Assembly: GCA_016195765.1 (NCBI GenBank)
Contig: JACPYZ010000094.1
Span: 1-11,647, forward strand
DNA length: 11,647 bases
Source of the DNA: Candidatus Curtissbacteria bacterium
GTDB taxonomy: Bacteria > Patescibacteriota > Microgenomatia > Curtissbacterales > GWA2-41-24
Direction: 5' to 3'
The translations under genes and the position numbers were made by a program. Positions 1 through 5,496 of the stretch are shown here, piece after piece (the stretch's first letter is position 1; every line of letters begins with the position of its first letter). The notes under the pieces were generated by a model. It searched no databases and was not told the DNA's origin. It saw only the letters and a list, made by a program, of their open reading frames with translations.

Positions 1-662
1 AGAGCCCCGCCAAAGTCTTCGTTGGGGTATTTTTCCATGTAAGTTACAATTCCGCCAAATAATTGGTAAACATCTGCAAAACCATGCTTTACCAAGAAGC
101 CGCTCGCCTTTTCGCAGCGTACCCCGCCAGTACAAACTGTCACTACTGTTTCGTCTTTCAAATGTTCCAGTTTGGGCAAAACTTTGGGAAGATCACGAAA
201 ATTGGAAAGCCCCGGCAAAACGGAATTTTCAAAAGCTCCAACCTCTTGTTCGTAATCGTTGCGCATATCAACAATGTAAAACTGCTTTTTTGCAGCAATC
301 CACTGGTGTAATTGTTCGGCAGTTAAGTATTTACCTGTGGTTTCGTTTGGGTTAACATCCCAACTCATTAAATGCCCACTGACAATTTCGTCACGTACTT
401 TTACGGAAAGTTTGACAAATGCACTACCTGTTCCCTGACTCAACTTAAAATGAGTTTTTTGAAATGTTTCATCTTTTTTCATCGTCTCAATATATTTTTC
501 TATATCTACCTTTTTGCCTTCGACTGTACCGTTAATCCCTTCTTTGGCTACAATAATGCGTCCTTTGAGGTCAAGCCTTTCGCAAAGTTCTTTTTGCGCG
601 TACATGAGAGCCGCCGGATCTTCGATTTGAACGTATTTGTAATATAAAAGCACAGAAAACAT
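1..662 (-). CDS. trhO: TrhO-type rhodanese tRNA uridine hydroxylase, partial (C-terminus beyond left edge)
   Basis: The reading frame is open from the start to the left edge, about 220 residues, so the C-terminus is missing. The N-terminus (MFSVLLYYKYVQIEDP) and the later GINGTVEG segment match the N-terminal domain of the YceA/UPF0176 family. The rhodanese domain carries CTGGVRCEKA (Cys codon at 132-134), which is the active-site loop of TrhO, followed by VYQLFGGI. Known members hydroxylate U34 of tRNAs to 5-hydroxyuridine using oxygen, in the cytosol. Two in-frame ATGs exist, at 668 and 662. I prefer 662 because a GATAAT hexamer (669-674) ends 6 bases before it, as at other genes here; 668 lies 1 base after the upstream stop codon and would add only Met-Ala. 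The family assignment is firm; the activity in this organism is inferred. Confidence 0.9.
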   Translation of the reverse strand, partial: MFSVLLYYKYVQIEDPAALMYAQKELCERLDLKGRIIVAKEGINGTVEGKKVDIEKYIETMKKDETFQKTHFKLSQGTGSAFVKLSVKVRDEIVSGHLMSWDVNPNETTGKYLTAEQLHQWIAAKKQFYIVDMRNDYEQEVGAFENSVLPGLSNFRDLPKVLPKLEHLKDETVVTVCTGGVRCEKASGFLVKHGFADVYQLFGGIVTYMEKYPNEDFGGA

Positions 663-668
663 GGCCAT

Positions 669-674
669 ATTATC
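669..674 (-). promoter_or_regulatory. -10-like hexamer before trhO
   Basis: GATAAT ends 6 bases before the ATG at 662 and overlaps the 3' end of the upstream membrane-protein gene. No TGn extension and no -35 were looked for in detail. It favours 662 over 668 as start. Confidence 0.35.
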
Positions 675-1080
675 GCCTGCGCAGCAGAAAATTTCCACCG
701 CGACAAACCAGAATCAAAGCAAGATCGACAAAAACAATTCGCAAGAGAACATCAACTCCCAAGCGGAAAATACCAGAAGCCTGGTTGGTAGTATTTTCAA
801 ACGTTGAAGGATTCGGCAACCTAATGCCCAAAAAGTATAAAACAATAATAAGAATTAAAACCGCGACCCCAAGTTCGAGCGCACCTTCCATATCGCGACG
901 ACTAGAAAACATTCCATTACCAACCTGAAACACAATGTAGTAAAAAATTACGTGGATCCACCAATCTGGCGAAGTTGCAGCAAATCTTTGATACAAACCC
1001 CTTCCCAGTTCTAAACTTAAAGACCTGGAAAGCAAAAAGATAAAAACCAGTAAACCTAAAAACCCAAAAAGTAACACCAT
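670..1080 (-). CDS. Small multi-pass membrane protein, unknown
   Basis: A 136-residue hydrophobic protein that I do not recognise. About four membrane segments are visible: residues 2-18, 41-57, 66-85 and 107-126. It ends in a basic tail (LLRRR), and a polar Asn/Thr-rich stretch lies around residues 88-102. A 'SSRRDMEG' loop sits between the second and third segments. The stop codon lies 1 base before the first possible ATG of trhO, so the two are probably co-transcribed. The start is supported by an extended -10 (TGG-TAAGAT) ending 6 bases upstream. It is divergent from the serine hydrolase gene. No catalytic motif is seen, so no function is proposed. Confidence 0.7.
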   Translation of the reverse strand: MVLLFGFLGLLVFIFLLSRSLSLELGRGLYQRFAATSPDWWIHVIFYYIVFQVGNGMFSSRRDMEGALELGVAVLILIIVLYFLGIRLPNPSTFENTTNQASGIFRLGVDVLLRIVFVDLALILVCRGGNFLLRRR

Positions 1081-1086
1081 ATTTCT

Positions 1087-1115
1087 ATCTTACCAGCTCT
1101 TGTTATGCGTGTTAC
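1087..1115 (-). promoter_or_regulatory. Extended -10 promoter for membrane-protein gene
   Basis: TGG-TAAGAT (1087-1095), with GTAACA 17 bases upstream as a 4/6 match to TTGACA. The -10 ends 6 bases before the ATG, so transcription would begin at about the start codon. Confidence 0.55.
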
Positions 1116-1118
1116 CAT
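1110..1118 (+). promoter_or_regulatory. Possible extended -10 for serine hydrolase gene
   Basis: TGT-TACCAT ends 10 bases before the ATG at 1129. It overlaps the -35 region of the divergent membrane-protein promoter, so the two could interfere. The hexamer is only a 4/6 match. Confidence 0.35.
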
Positions 1119-1128
1119 ACCATGGAGC

Positions 1129-2058
1129 ATGGTTAAAAAGTTCTTCGTGAGCCTCGCTGTTATTGCACTTATCCTCACCGTTCTTTTTGTAAAATTCGAA
1201 GGTAAAAAAGAAGCAGAAATTATCTCACCCCTTGGTAAAAATAGCCCGCCCAAAACGTTTGCCCAAAAAGTTGCCAGCGTATTTGAAAACAAATCAAAAC
1301 TACAAACCCAACTTGAAAACTTCGTTCGCGCCCAAGACGGAACGTATGGCGTATATGTCAAAGATTTAAACACTCAAGAGACTGTGCAAATTAATAGCAA
1401 AATAACCTTTGGTTCGGCTAGCCTATATAAACTGTGGGTACTAGCAGAAGCATACAACCAAATAAAAAGCGGCCAAATTAAAAAAGATGAAACGATTAGC
1501 ACAACCAGAGGTGATCTTTATCAAAAGTTTGAACTTGATATAGGCGAAGAAAACAAAGACGAAGAAATTTCGGATTCGCTAGACGACGCAACCATGCAAA
1601 TGATCACGGTCTCTGACAATGACTCCGCGCTTTTGGTCTCTGACCGGCTCGGTCTTGAAAACATCTCTAAATTTATGAAACTCAATGGCTTTAAAAATTC
1701 CAACCTTGAGGGCGACCCGCAAACAACCGCAGAAGATATCGGCTTATTTTTCGAAAAACTCTACAAGGGAGAAATTGTCGATCGCGATTCAAGCACCCAA
1801 ATGATGGAAATTTTAAAATCTCAAAGGTTGAACGACAGACTACCTAAATATTTGCCAGAAGAAATTACGGTTGCACACAAAACAGGAGAACTGGATACTT
1901 TTAAACACGATACGGGCATAATATTTGGCCAAGACCCTTACATTGTTGCGGTCTTAACAGACACCCAAGACCCACAAACCGCCGCAGAAAACATTGCCGA
2001 AATTGCCAAAGAAACCTTCAACTACTTTGAAAATAAACCACCAAGCAAGAAAAATTAA
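1129..2058 (+). CDS. Membrane-anchored class A beta-lactamase-fold serine hydrolase
   Basis: About 309 residues from the ATG at 1129. An uncleaved-looking signal anchor (residues 2-22, Lys-Lys then hydrophobic) is followed by a Lys-rich spacer and a beta-lactamase2/PenP-type domain. Visible catalytic motifs are S98-L-Y-K101 (SxxK), S162-D-N164 (SDN) and K251-T-G253 (KTG). The TTAEDIGLFFEKLYKGE segment is typical of the family. The domain should face outside the membrane. The omega-loop stretch between SDN and that segment is about 15 residues shorter than in TEM-1, and no E-x-x-L-N (Glu166) motif is seen. It may therefore be a peptidoglycan-directed hydrolase or penicillin-binding protein rather than a resistance enzyme. 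An in-frame ATG at 1105 would add 8 residues; I prefer 1129 because TGT-TACCAT ends 10 bases before it and because MVKKFF is a normal anchor start. Confidence 0.87.
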   Translation: MVKKFFVSLAVIALILTVLFVKFEGKKEAEIISPLGKNSPPKTFAQKVASVFENKSKLQTQLENFVRAQDGTYGVYVKDLNTQETVQINSKITFGSASLYKLWVLAEAYNQIKSGQIKKDETISTTRGDLYQKFELDIGEENKDEEISDSLDDATMQMITVSDNDSALLVSDRLGLENISKFMKLNGFKNSNLEGDPQTTAEDIGLFFEKLYKGEIVDRDSSTQMMEILKSQRLNDRLPKYLPEEITVAHKTGELDTFKHDTGIIFGQDPYIVAVLTDTQDPQTAAENIAEIAKETFNYFENKPPSKKN

Positions 2059-2060
2059 CC

Positions 2061-2078
2061 CCAAAATGCCTATTTTGG
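2061..2078. terminator. Putative bidirectional terminator hairpin
   Basis: A perfect 7-bp inverted repeat (CCAAAAT, loop GCCT, ATTTTGG) lies between the convergent serine hydrolase (ends 2058) and DUF763 (ends 2070) genes. On the minus strand it is followed by GGTTAATTTTTC, a U-rich tract. On the plus strand the tract is poor. The stem is AT-rich, so strength is doubtful. Confidence 0.45.
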
Positions 2079-3239
2079 AAGTCGTTTTAAAACCTTATCT
2101 TTTTCAAAGGTATTGAGTTTGGTTTTGGAAACAGCATCTTTCATGGTCGCAATTGTTTGGTCATATGTTACAAGGTCAACCGGAAAAGGTGTGGCATCTT
2201 TACCCCCGTGGGCAAAGCTATAGCGAGCCGGATCTTGATAAGAAGGTTGGGCACCATAAATGACTTCTGCAACCAAAGAAAGAGCCCGCACGGTTTTTGG
2301 ACCAACCCCTTCCGTTGCCAAAAAGTTTTCGTAACTTTTAGGTTTTTTTTCAGAAAGACGCGCCAAAATTTTCTTAAGATAACGATTTTCGGAAAAATCT
2401 TCGGCTTCTACTGGGTGATGTTTAAATTCCCCATGATCAAGTTCCAGAAGCGTTAGATTCTCACCGTACTGATCTTGCAAATCTACCATGCGACTAAGCC
2501 TTGAAGCATGCTTGGCAAGAATCTTAAAGTCACGCATAACGGAGCTGTAGTTGCTGGCAAGATCTATCGAAATCGCCTGATTCTTTCCACTTAAATGCGC
2601 ACTCATATCCAACACATCTTCTACCTTTGCTTGTGAGGCGATTGCCGTATGCGGTTCGTCTACAAAATTTAAATTTTCGTTTTTGGCCTGGTCATTGACC
2701 CGATCGTGCCAATGATACCGACGTGCCGATTGCGCTTGGGTATTCATGCCTTGTTGCACCACTGTCCATGCACCATTTTTAGAAAAGAAAAAAGCGTGAT
2801 GATAAATTTGGAATCCGTCTTGAACCAAGCTGCTATCAACTTTTGCAGATAGCTTAGAGTTGTAAACTAATTGATCTACTTCAGGAGCTGGCAAACTTAA
2901 CCTTTGACCCCAGGTTGTAATTTCTTCTGGCGTTTTGCGAGAAGTTTTGCCTTTACCGCCACAAATAAAAATGCCTAAGTCTTTTTCTTGGCCCCTTATG
3001 GATTCTTTAAGTGCAGCAGTCAATATGGTCGTAAGACCCGAAGCGTTCCAATCAAATGCCAAAACCGTTCCTAGAGCCTGAAACCAGACAGGATTTGCAA
3101 TTCTTTTAACAAATTCGTCTGGGCCGTATTCATCGACCAAAACCTGCGTCATCTCACGCCCAAGCTTAACCATCCTTTGAAATAACCAAGGCGGACATTT
3201 ACCGTAATCTAGTGTGAAAGTTGCAACCCCTCTTTGCAT
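2070..3239 (-). CDS. DUF763 domain protein with helix-hairpin-helix-like motif
   Basis: 389 residues, a usual length for DUF763 (PF05559). Family marks seen: N-terminal RGVATFTL and a PPWLFQRMVKL block, NPVWFQALG (49-57), FDWNASGLTT (62-71), ICGGKGKTSRKTPEEI (92-107) and YHWHDRVND (175-183). Near the C-terminus, FLATEGVGPKTVRALSLVAE (307-326) has the look of a helix-hairpin-helix with GVGPKT as the hairpin, suggesting DNA contact. DUF763 is common in archaea and scattered in bacteria, and its biochemical role is not established to my knowledge. It is the last gene of the minus-strand group with AAG and the 187-aa protein, but has its own putative promoter (TGG-TAAAAT, 12 bases before the ATG). 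A role in DNA repair or processing is inferred from context and the motif only. Confidence 0.87.
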   Translation of the reverse strand: MQRGVATFTLDYGKCPPWLFQRMVKLGREMTQVLVDEYGPDEFVKRIANPVWFQALGTVLAFDWNASGLTTILTAALKESIRGQEKDLGIFICGGKGKTSRKTPEEITTWGQRLSLPAPEVDQLVYNSKLSAKVDSSLVQDGFQIYHHAFFFSKNGAWTVVQQGMNTQAQSARRYHWHDRVNDQAKNENLNFVDEPHTAIASQAKVEDVLDMSAHLSGKNQAISIDLASNYSSVMRDFKILAKHASRLSRMVDLQDQYGENLTLLELDHGEFKHHPVEAEDFSENRYLKKILARLSEKKPKSYENFLATEGVGPKTVRALSLVAEVIYGAQPSYQDPARYSFAHGGKDATPFPVDLVTYDQTIATMKDAVSKTKLNTFEKDKVLKRLPK

Positions 3240-3251
3240 GGCAGTGTCTAC

Positions 3252-3260
3252 ATTTTACCA
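3252..3260 (-). promoter_or_regulatory. Extended -10 promoter for DUF763 gene
   Basis: TGG-TAAAAT ends 12 bases before the ATG. No -35 match is seen. It would allow DUF763 to be expressed apart from AAG. Confidence 0.5.
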
Positions 3261-3288
3261 CAGAAAATTCGGGTTATATTTGGCTAGT

Positions 3289-3852
3289 TTAAGCGGAGAC
3301 CAACTCTTCTTTAGCAAATAACCATTTCCTTGTTAAGGATATTCTATTTTCTCTTTCGCGAGCACCGACCAGTGTACAAGCAAAAGTTTCCACAAGTGCC
3401 TCATTTAACAAATCTAGCCTGTCACTTGCCCTTTGTCTTGAAGCCGAATTTCCAAAGTTGACGACTGCCGTTGCATTATCAATCGACCCTATGAGCAAAA
3501 CTTCTACGTTATGAAGTTCTTCTTGCTTCAGTTGAACTAAAAGTTCGTCCATATGATTGTCGCGGCCCACGGCAATATCAGAAAGACAATCCTGAACCCA
3601 AATGTCAAAACGATTACTCAAAGCCCTAATTGACGCTTCCCCAACGCCCACGTCTATCCCATTGTTAACTTTAATCAATGATCTTTTAAGCTCCGTCACA
3701 ATCGTGCCACAAGCTCTAAAGGATAAAGAGTGCAGTTCACCTGTTGTTATCTCTTGAAAATTGATAATTTTGGCTTCTTGATTCATTCCCATTAAAAAAA
3801 ACAGGCGCTGACGCGCATGCCGTGTTTCATATTTTACCAGCAAATTATTCAA
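3289..3852 (-). CDS. Hypothetical protein, 187 aa, coupled to AAG glycosylase
   Basis: I do not recognise this protein. It looks soluble and mixed alpha/beta, with no membrane segment or signal peptide. A hydrophobic strand (VEVLLIG, about residue 116-122) and an Arg-rich helical C-terminal half (SRQRASDRLDLLNEALVE and beyond) can be seen. The TTG start overlaps the TGA stop of the AAG gene (TTGA, 3849-3852), which suggests translational coupling. In-frame ATGs at 3792 and 3786 (MGMNQEAK) are possible alternative starts, which would remove 20 or 22 residues. It is one of only two genes here with no -10-like hexamer at leaderless spacing, as expected if it is read from the AAG transcript. It lies between two genes tied to DNA, so a linked role is possible but unproven. 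Confidence 0.65.
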   Translation of the reverse strand: MNNLLVKYETRHARQRLFFLMGMNQEAKIINFQEITTGELHSLSFRACGTIVTELKRSLIKVNNGIDVGVGEASIRALSNRFDIWVQDCLSDIAVGRDNHMDELLVQLKQEELHNVEVLLIGSIDNATAVVNFGNSASRQRASDRLDLLNEALVETFACTLVGARERENRISLTRKWLFAKEELVSA

Positions 3853-4361
3853 ACTACTAAACTGAACCTAAAACGCTTTAATGACCAACTACCTGCATAA
3901 CTAACCCCAATTCTTTTACTCGCAGCTATTTTAAAGTTATTTTCCGAAGCTGATTGTTCAAACCATAGCCCTGTCGTCTTTTCTGCCGGTTTTCCGTAAA
4001 AAGTTTTGTCGATCCCAAAAAACTTGGTTAATCTTCCCGGCCCAGATATCCCTTCAACACCTCTTATAAGAATAGCCCCAGGCTCATCGACCTTTCCTGC
4101 CACAATATTCAACATCCAATGCACTCCATAGTTAAAATAAACATAAAAGACGCCGGCGCTGCCCCACATCACTTGGTTTCTTTTGGTGATTCCAAACCTG
4201 GCATGCGAGGCTAGATCTTCTGGCCCTAGATAGGCTTCTACCTCAGTAATCATTCTGGCTATTTGCCCACTGGAACCCTCTTTAACCAAGTATTTTCCGA
4301 CAAGTTCCTGGGCAACGATTAATGTTGGTCTAGCAAAAAAGCCCTTTTTTAGAATTTTCAT
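3849..4361 (-). CDS. 3-methyladenine DNA glycosylase, AAG family
   Basis: 170 residues. This enzyme excises alkylated or deaminated purines from DNA as the first step of base excision repair. The AAG/MPG fold is recognisable throughout: FFARPTLIVAQELVGKYLV (8-26), ITEVEAYLGPEDLASHARFG (38-57), RNQVMWGSAGVFYVYFNYGVH (61-81), ILIRGVEG (97-104) and GPGRLTKFFGI (107-117). E42 aligns with the catalytic Glu125 of human AAG, and Y44 and R100 align with pocket residues. The C-terminal RIGVSYAGSW and RFRF match the family end, so the gene is complete although shorter than many bacterial homologues. The frame is open to an ATG at 4436, but the homology begins at MKILKKGFFARPT, and a TATTAT hexamer ends 8 bases before 4361. 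A start at 4436 would also overlap the divergent Gmad2 gene. Confidence 0.93.
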   Translation of the reverse strand: MKILKKGFFARPTLIVAQELVGKYLVKEGSSGQIARMITEVEAYLGPEDLASHARFGITKRNQVMWGSAGVFYVYFNYGVHWMLNIVAGKVDEPGAILIRGVEGISGPGRLTKFFGIDKTFYGKPAEKTTGLWFEQSASENNFKIAASKRIGVSYAGSWSLKRFRFSLVV

Positions 4362-4369
4362 TGGTTCCC

Positions 4370-4378
4370 ATAATACAA
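4370..4378 (-). promoter_or_regulatory. -10 for AAG glycosylase gene
   Basis: TATTAT preceded directly by TTG, ending 8 bases before the ATG at 4361. The -35 is weak. It lies 8 bases from the -35 of the divergent Gmad2 promoter. Confidence 0.45.
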
Positions 4379-4383
4379 GATAC

Positions 4384-4411
4384 TTGACACCTGAAACTCT
4401 TCTGATATACT
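4384..4411 (+). promoter_or_regulatory. Promoter for Gmad2 gene
   Basis: Consensus TTGACA, 16-base spacer, extended -10 TGA-TATACT (5/6 match), then 10 bases to the ATG. The predicted leader is about 3-4 bases, with no room for a Shine-Dalgarno. Confidence 0.75.
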
Positions 4412-4421
4412 TTGATCCACT

Positions 4422-5051
4422 ATGGACCTCTCCCAATTCAAAGTCCGCTCGTTTATTATCGGCATCATTGCCCTCGGAGTTTTAGTAATCATTATTTCTT
4501 TTGCCATAAACCAAATTTTCAAGGCATTTGTGAAGCCAGCTGCCGAAAAGCCTGTTGCAATTGCCAGCACAACACCTTACCCAACTAATTATCCAGGAGC
4601 AACAGCAACACCAACAATTGGCGCAACACCTCGCCCAGGCCAAAGCCCCACCCCCGCACCTACGCCTACCCCAGCCGCATCGGCAACACCTGCGGCCGGC
4701 ACCACCAAAGGTGGCATTGCTATGAATCCAACTACAGGATCTGACGATATTGAAGTTAAAAACCCGGGGATCTCGATTGACAATGTACAATCTGGAGACA
4801 AGGTAAATAGTCCGCTAAACGTAAATGGCCGAGCAAACGTTTCTAATTCTAAAGTTGTCGTAGAAGTGCTTAATAATGCCGGTAACGTAGTTGCCAGCAA
4901 CCAAGTTACAGGCTGTGTTGGTTACGACGCTTGCCCTTTTACAACAACCTTGAGCTTTGAAAAGAATACAAGCGGCGGCTGGTTGCACGCTTATAACCCA
5001 AGCGATAACGGTGACCGTCTTTACGAAGTTCGCATCCCCATCGACTTTTAA
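4422..5051 (+). CDS. Membrane-anchored protein with Pro/Thr-rich linker and Gmad2 domain
   Basis: 209 residues in three parts. A signal anchor lies at residues 11-31 (after KVRS, so probably C-terminus out). A low-complexity Pro/Thr/Ala linker spans about 50-95 and includes SPTPAPTPTP. A C-terminal immunoglobulin-like Gmad2 domain spans about 115-209, with ISIDNVQSGDKVNSPLNVNG, VVVEVLNNAGNVVA and CPFTTTLSF as family marks. Two cysteines, C165 and C171, sit in a short loop and could form an extracytoplasmic disulphide. Gmad2 domains were named from spore-germination proteins but occur widely in non-spore-formers, where the role is unclear; binding at the cell surface is a guess. The start is supported by a promoter with TTGACA and TGA-TATACT just upstream. 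Confidence 0.82.
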   Translation: MDLSQFKVRSFIIGIIALGVLVIIISFAINQIFKAFVKPAAEKPVAIASTTPYPTNYPGATATPTIGATPRPGQSPTPAPTPTPAASATPAAGTTKGGIAMNPTTGSDDIEVKNPGISIDNVQSGDKVNSPLNVNGRANVSNSKVVVEVLNNAGNVVASNQVTGCVGYDACPFTTTLSFEKNTSGGWLHAYNPSDNGDRLYEVRIPIDF

Positions 5052-5058
5052 GCCCTTC

Positions 5059-5087
5059 TTGACACTTGATACCTGACATTTGATACT
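5059..5087 (+). promoter_or_regulatory. Promoter for holin-family gene
   Basis: TTGACA, 17-base spacer, GATACT (4/6), then 8 bases to the ATG. The site is built on two imperfect 13-base direct repeats (see the repeat at 5060-5086). Confidence 0.6.
5060..5086 (+). repeat. Tandem 13-base repeat in the holin-family promoter
   Basis: TGACACTTGATAC (5060-5072) and TGACATTTGATAC (5074-5086) differ at one base and repeat at a 14-base interval. The first copy holds most of the -35, the second the -10. It could be a local duplication or an operator; no regulator is identified. Confidence 0.5.
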
Positions 5088-5095
5088 CTTAAGTC

Positions 5096-5446
5096 ATGCT
5101 GATCATCCTAGTAAATTGGTTACTTTCCGCCCTCACTATTTTGGCTGTTTCACAATTTGTTCCAGGCTTTGTCGTTGACACCTTCACGACGGCGCTTTTG
5201 GTTGCACTAGTGCTTGGCATTTTAAATGCCTTGGTCAAGCCAATTTTGATAATCCTGACGCTTCCTATTAATATTATTACTCTTGGCTTATTCACCCTTG
5301 TTATAAATGCCTTTCTGCTAATTTTGACAACCTACTTTGTACACGGCTTCCAAATACAGGGTTTTGGTGCAGCGGTTGTTGCTGCCCTTTTGCTCTGGTT
5401 GATAAATACAATAATTAGCAGTGCAGCTTTCCCTATTAAAAGCTAA
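5096..5446 (+). CDS. Phage-holin-family (YvlD-like, PF04020) four-helix membrane protein
   Basis: 116 residues with four membrane segments (about 2-20, 31-50, 53-78, 88-109). The LVALVLGILNALVKPILIIL stretch, the ITLGLFTLVINAFLL stretch and the later FVHGFQIQGFGAAVVAALLL match the conserved pattern of the 'mycobacterial 4 TMS phage holin' family. The label is historical. No phage genes are nearby, and chromosomal members such as B. subtilis YvlD have no proven holin role, though some belong to envelope-stress loci. The gene follows the Gmad2 gene by 44 bases but has its own TTGACA/GATACT promoter in that gap. Its length is normal and nothing is missing. Confidence 0.88.
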   Translation: MLIILVNWLLSALTILAVSQFVPGFVVDTFTTALLVALVLGILNALVKPILIILTLPINIITLGLFTLVINAFLLILTTYFVHGFQIQGFGAAVVAALLLWLINTIISSAAFPIKS

Positions 5447-5482
5447 CATAAATTCCAATTAGCTAACTAAAAAGAACTGCAG

Positions 5483-5488
5483 TAAAAT
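5483..5488 (+). promoter_or_regulatory. -10 for zwf
   Basis: TAAAAT ends 8 bases before the zwf ATG. No clear -35. The palindrome TTAGCTAA (5459-5466) covers the expected -35 position. Confidence 0.45.
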
Positions 5489-5496
5489 AAAGGGTA

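Noticed and set aside
3794..3816. GCGC-GTCA-GCGC followed by eight T on the minus strand, terminator-like
   Set aside because: The stem is only 4 bp, it lies inside the coding frame of the 187-aa protein if TTG is the start, and the T-run encodes Phe-Phe-Leu. It could matter only if the ATG at 3792 is the true start.
4482..4790. Long minus-strand frame rich in Cys, Arg and Gly opposite the Gmad2 gene
   Set aside because: It is the antisense of the Pro/Thr/Ala-rich linker; the odd composition is explained by the repetitive codons on the plus strand, and it has no promoter or homology.
5441..5467. AGCTAAC repeated at 5441 and 5461, also a possible GCTAA/TTAGC hairpin after the holin-family gene
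   Set aside because: Short, contains a stop codon by necessity, no following U-tract; likely chance in AT-rich spacer.
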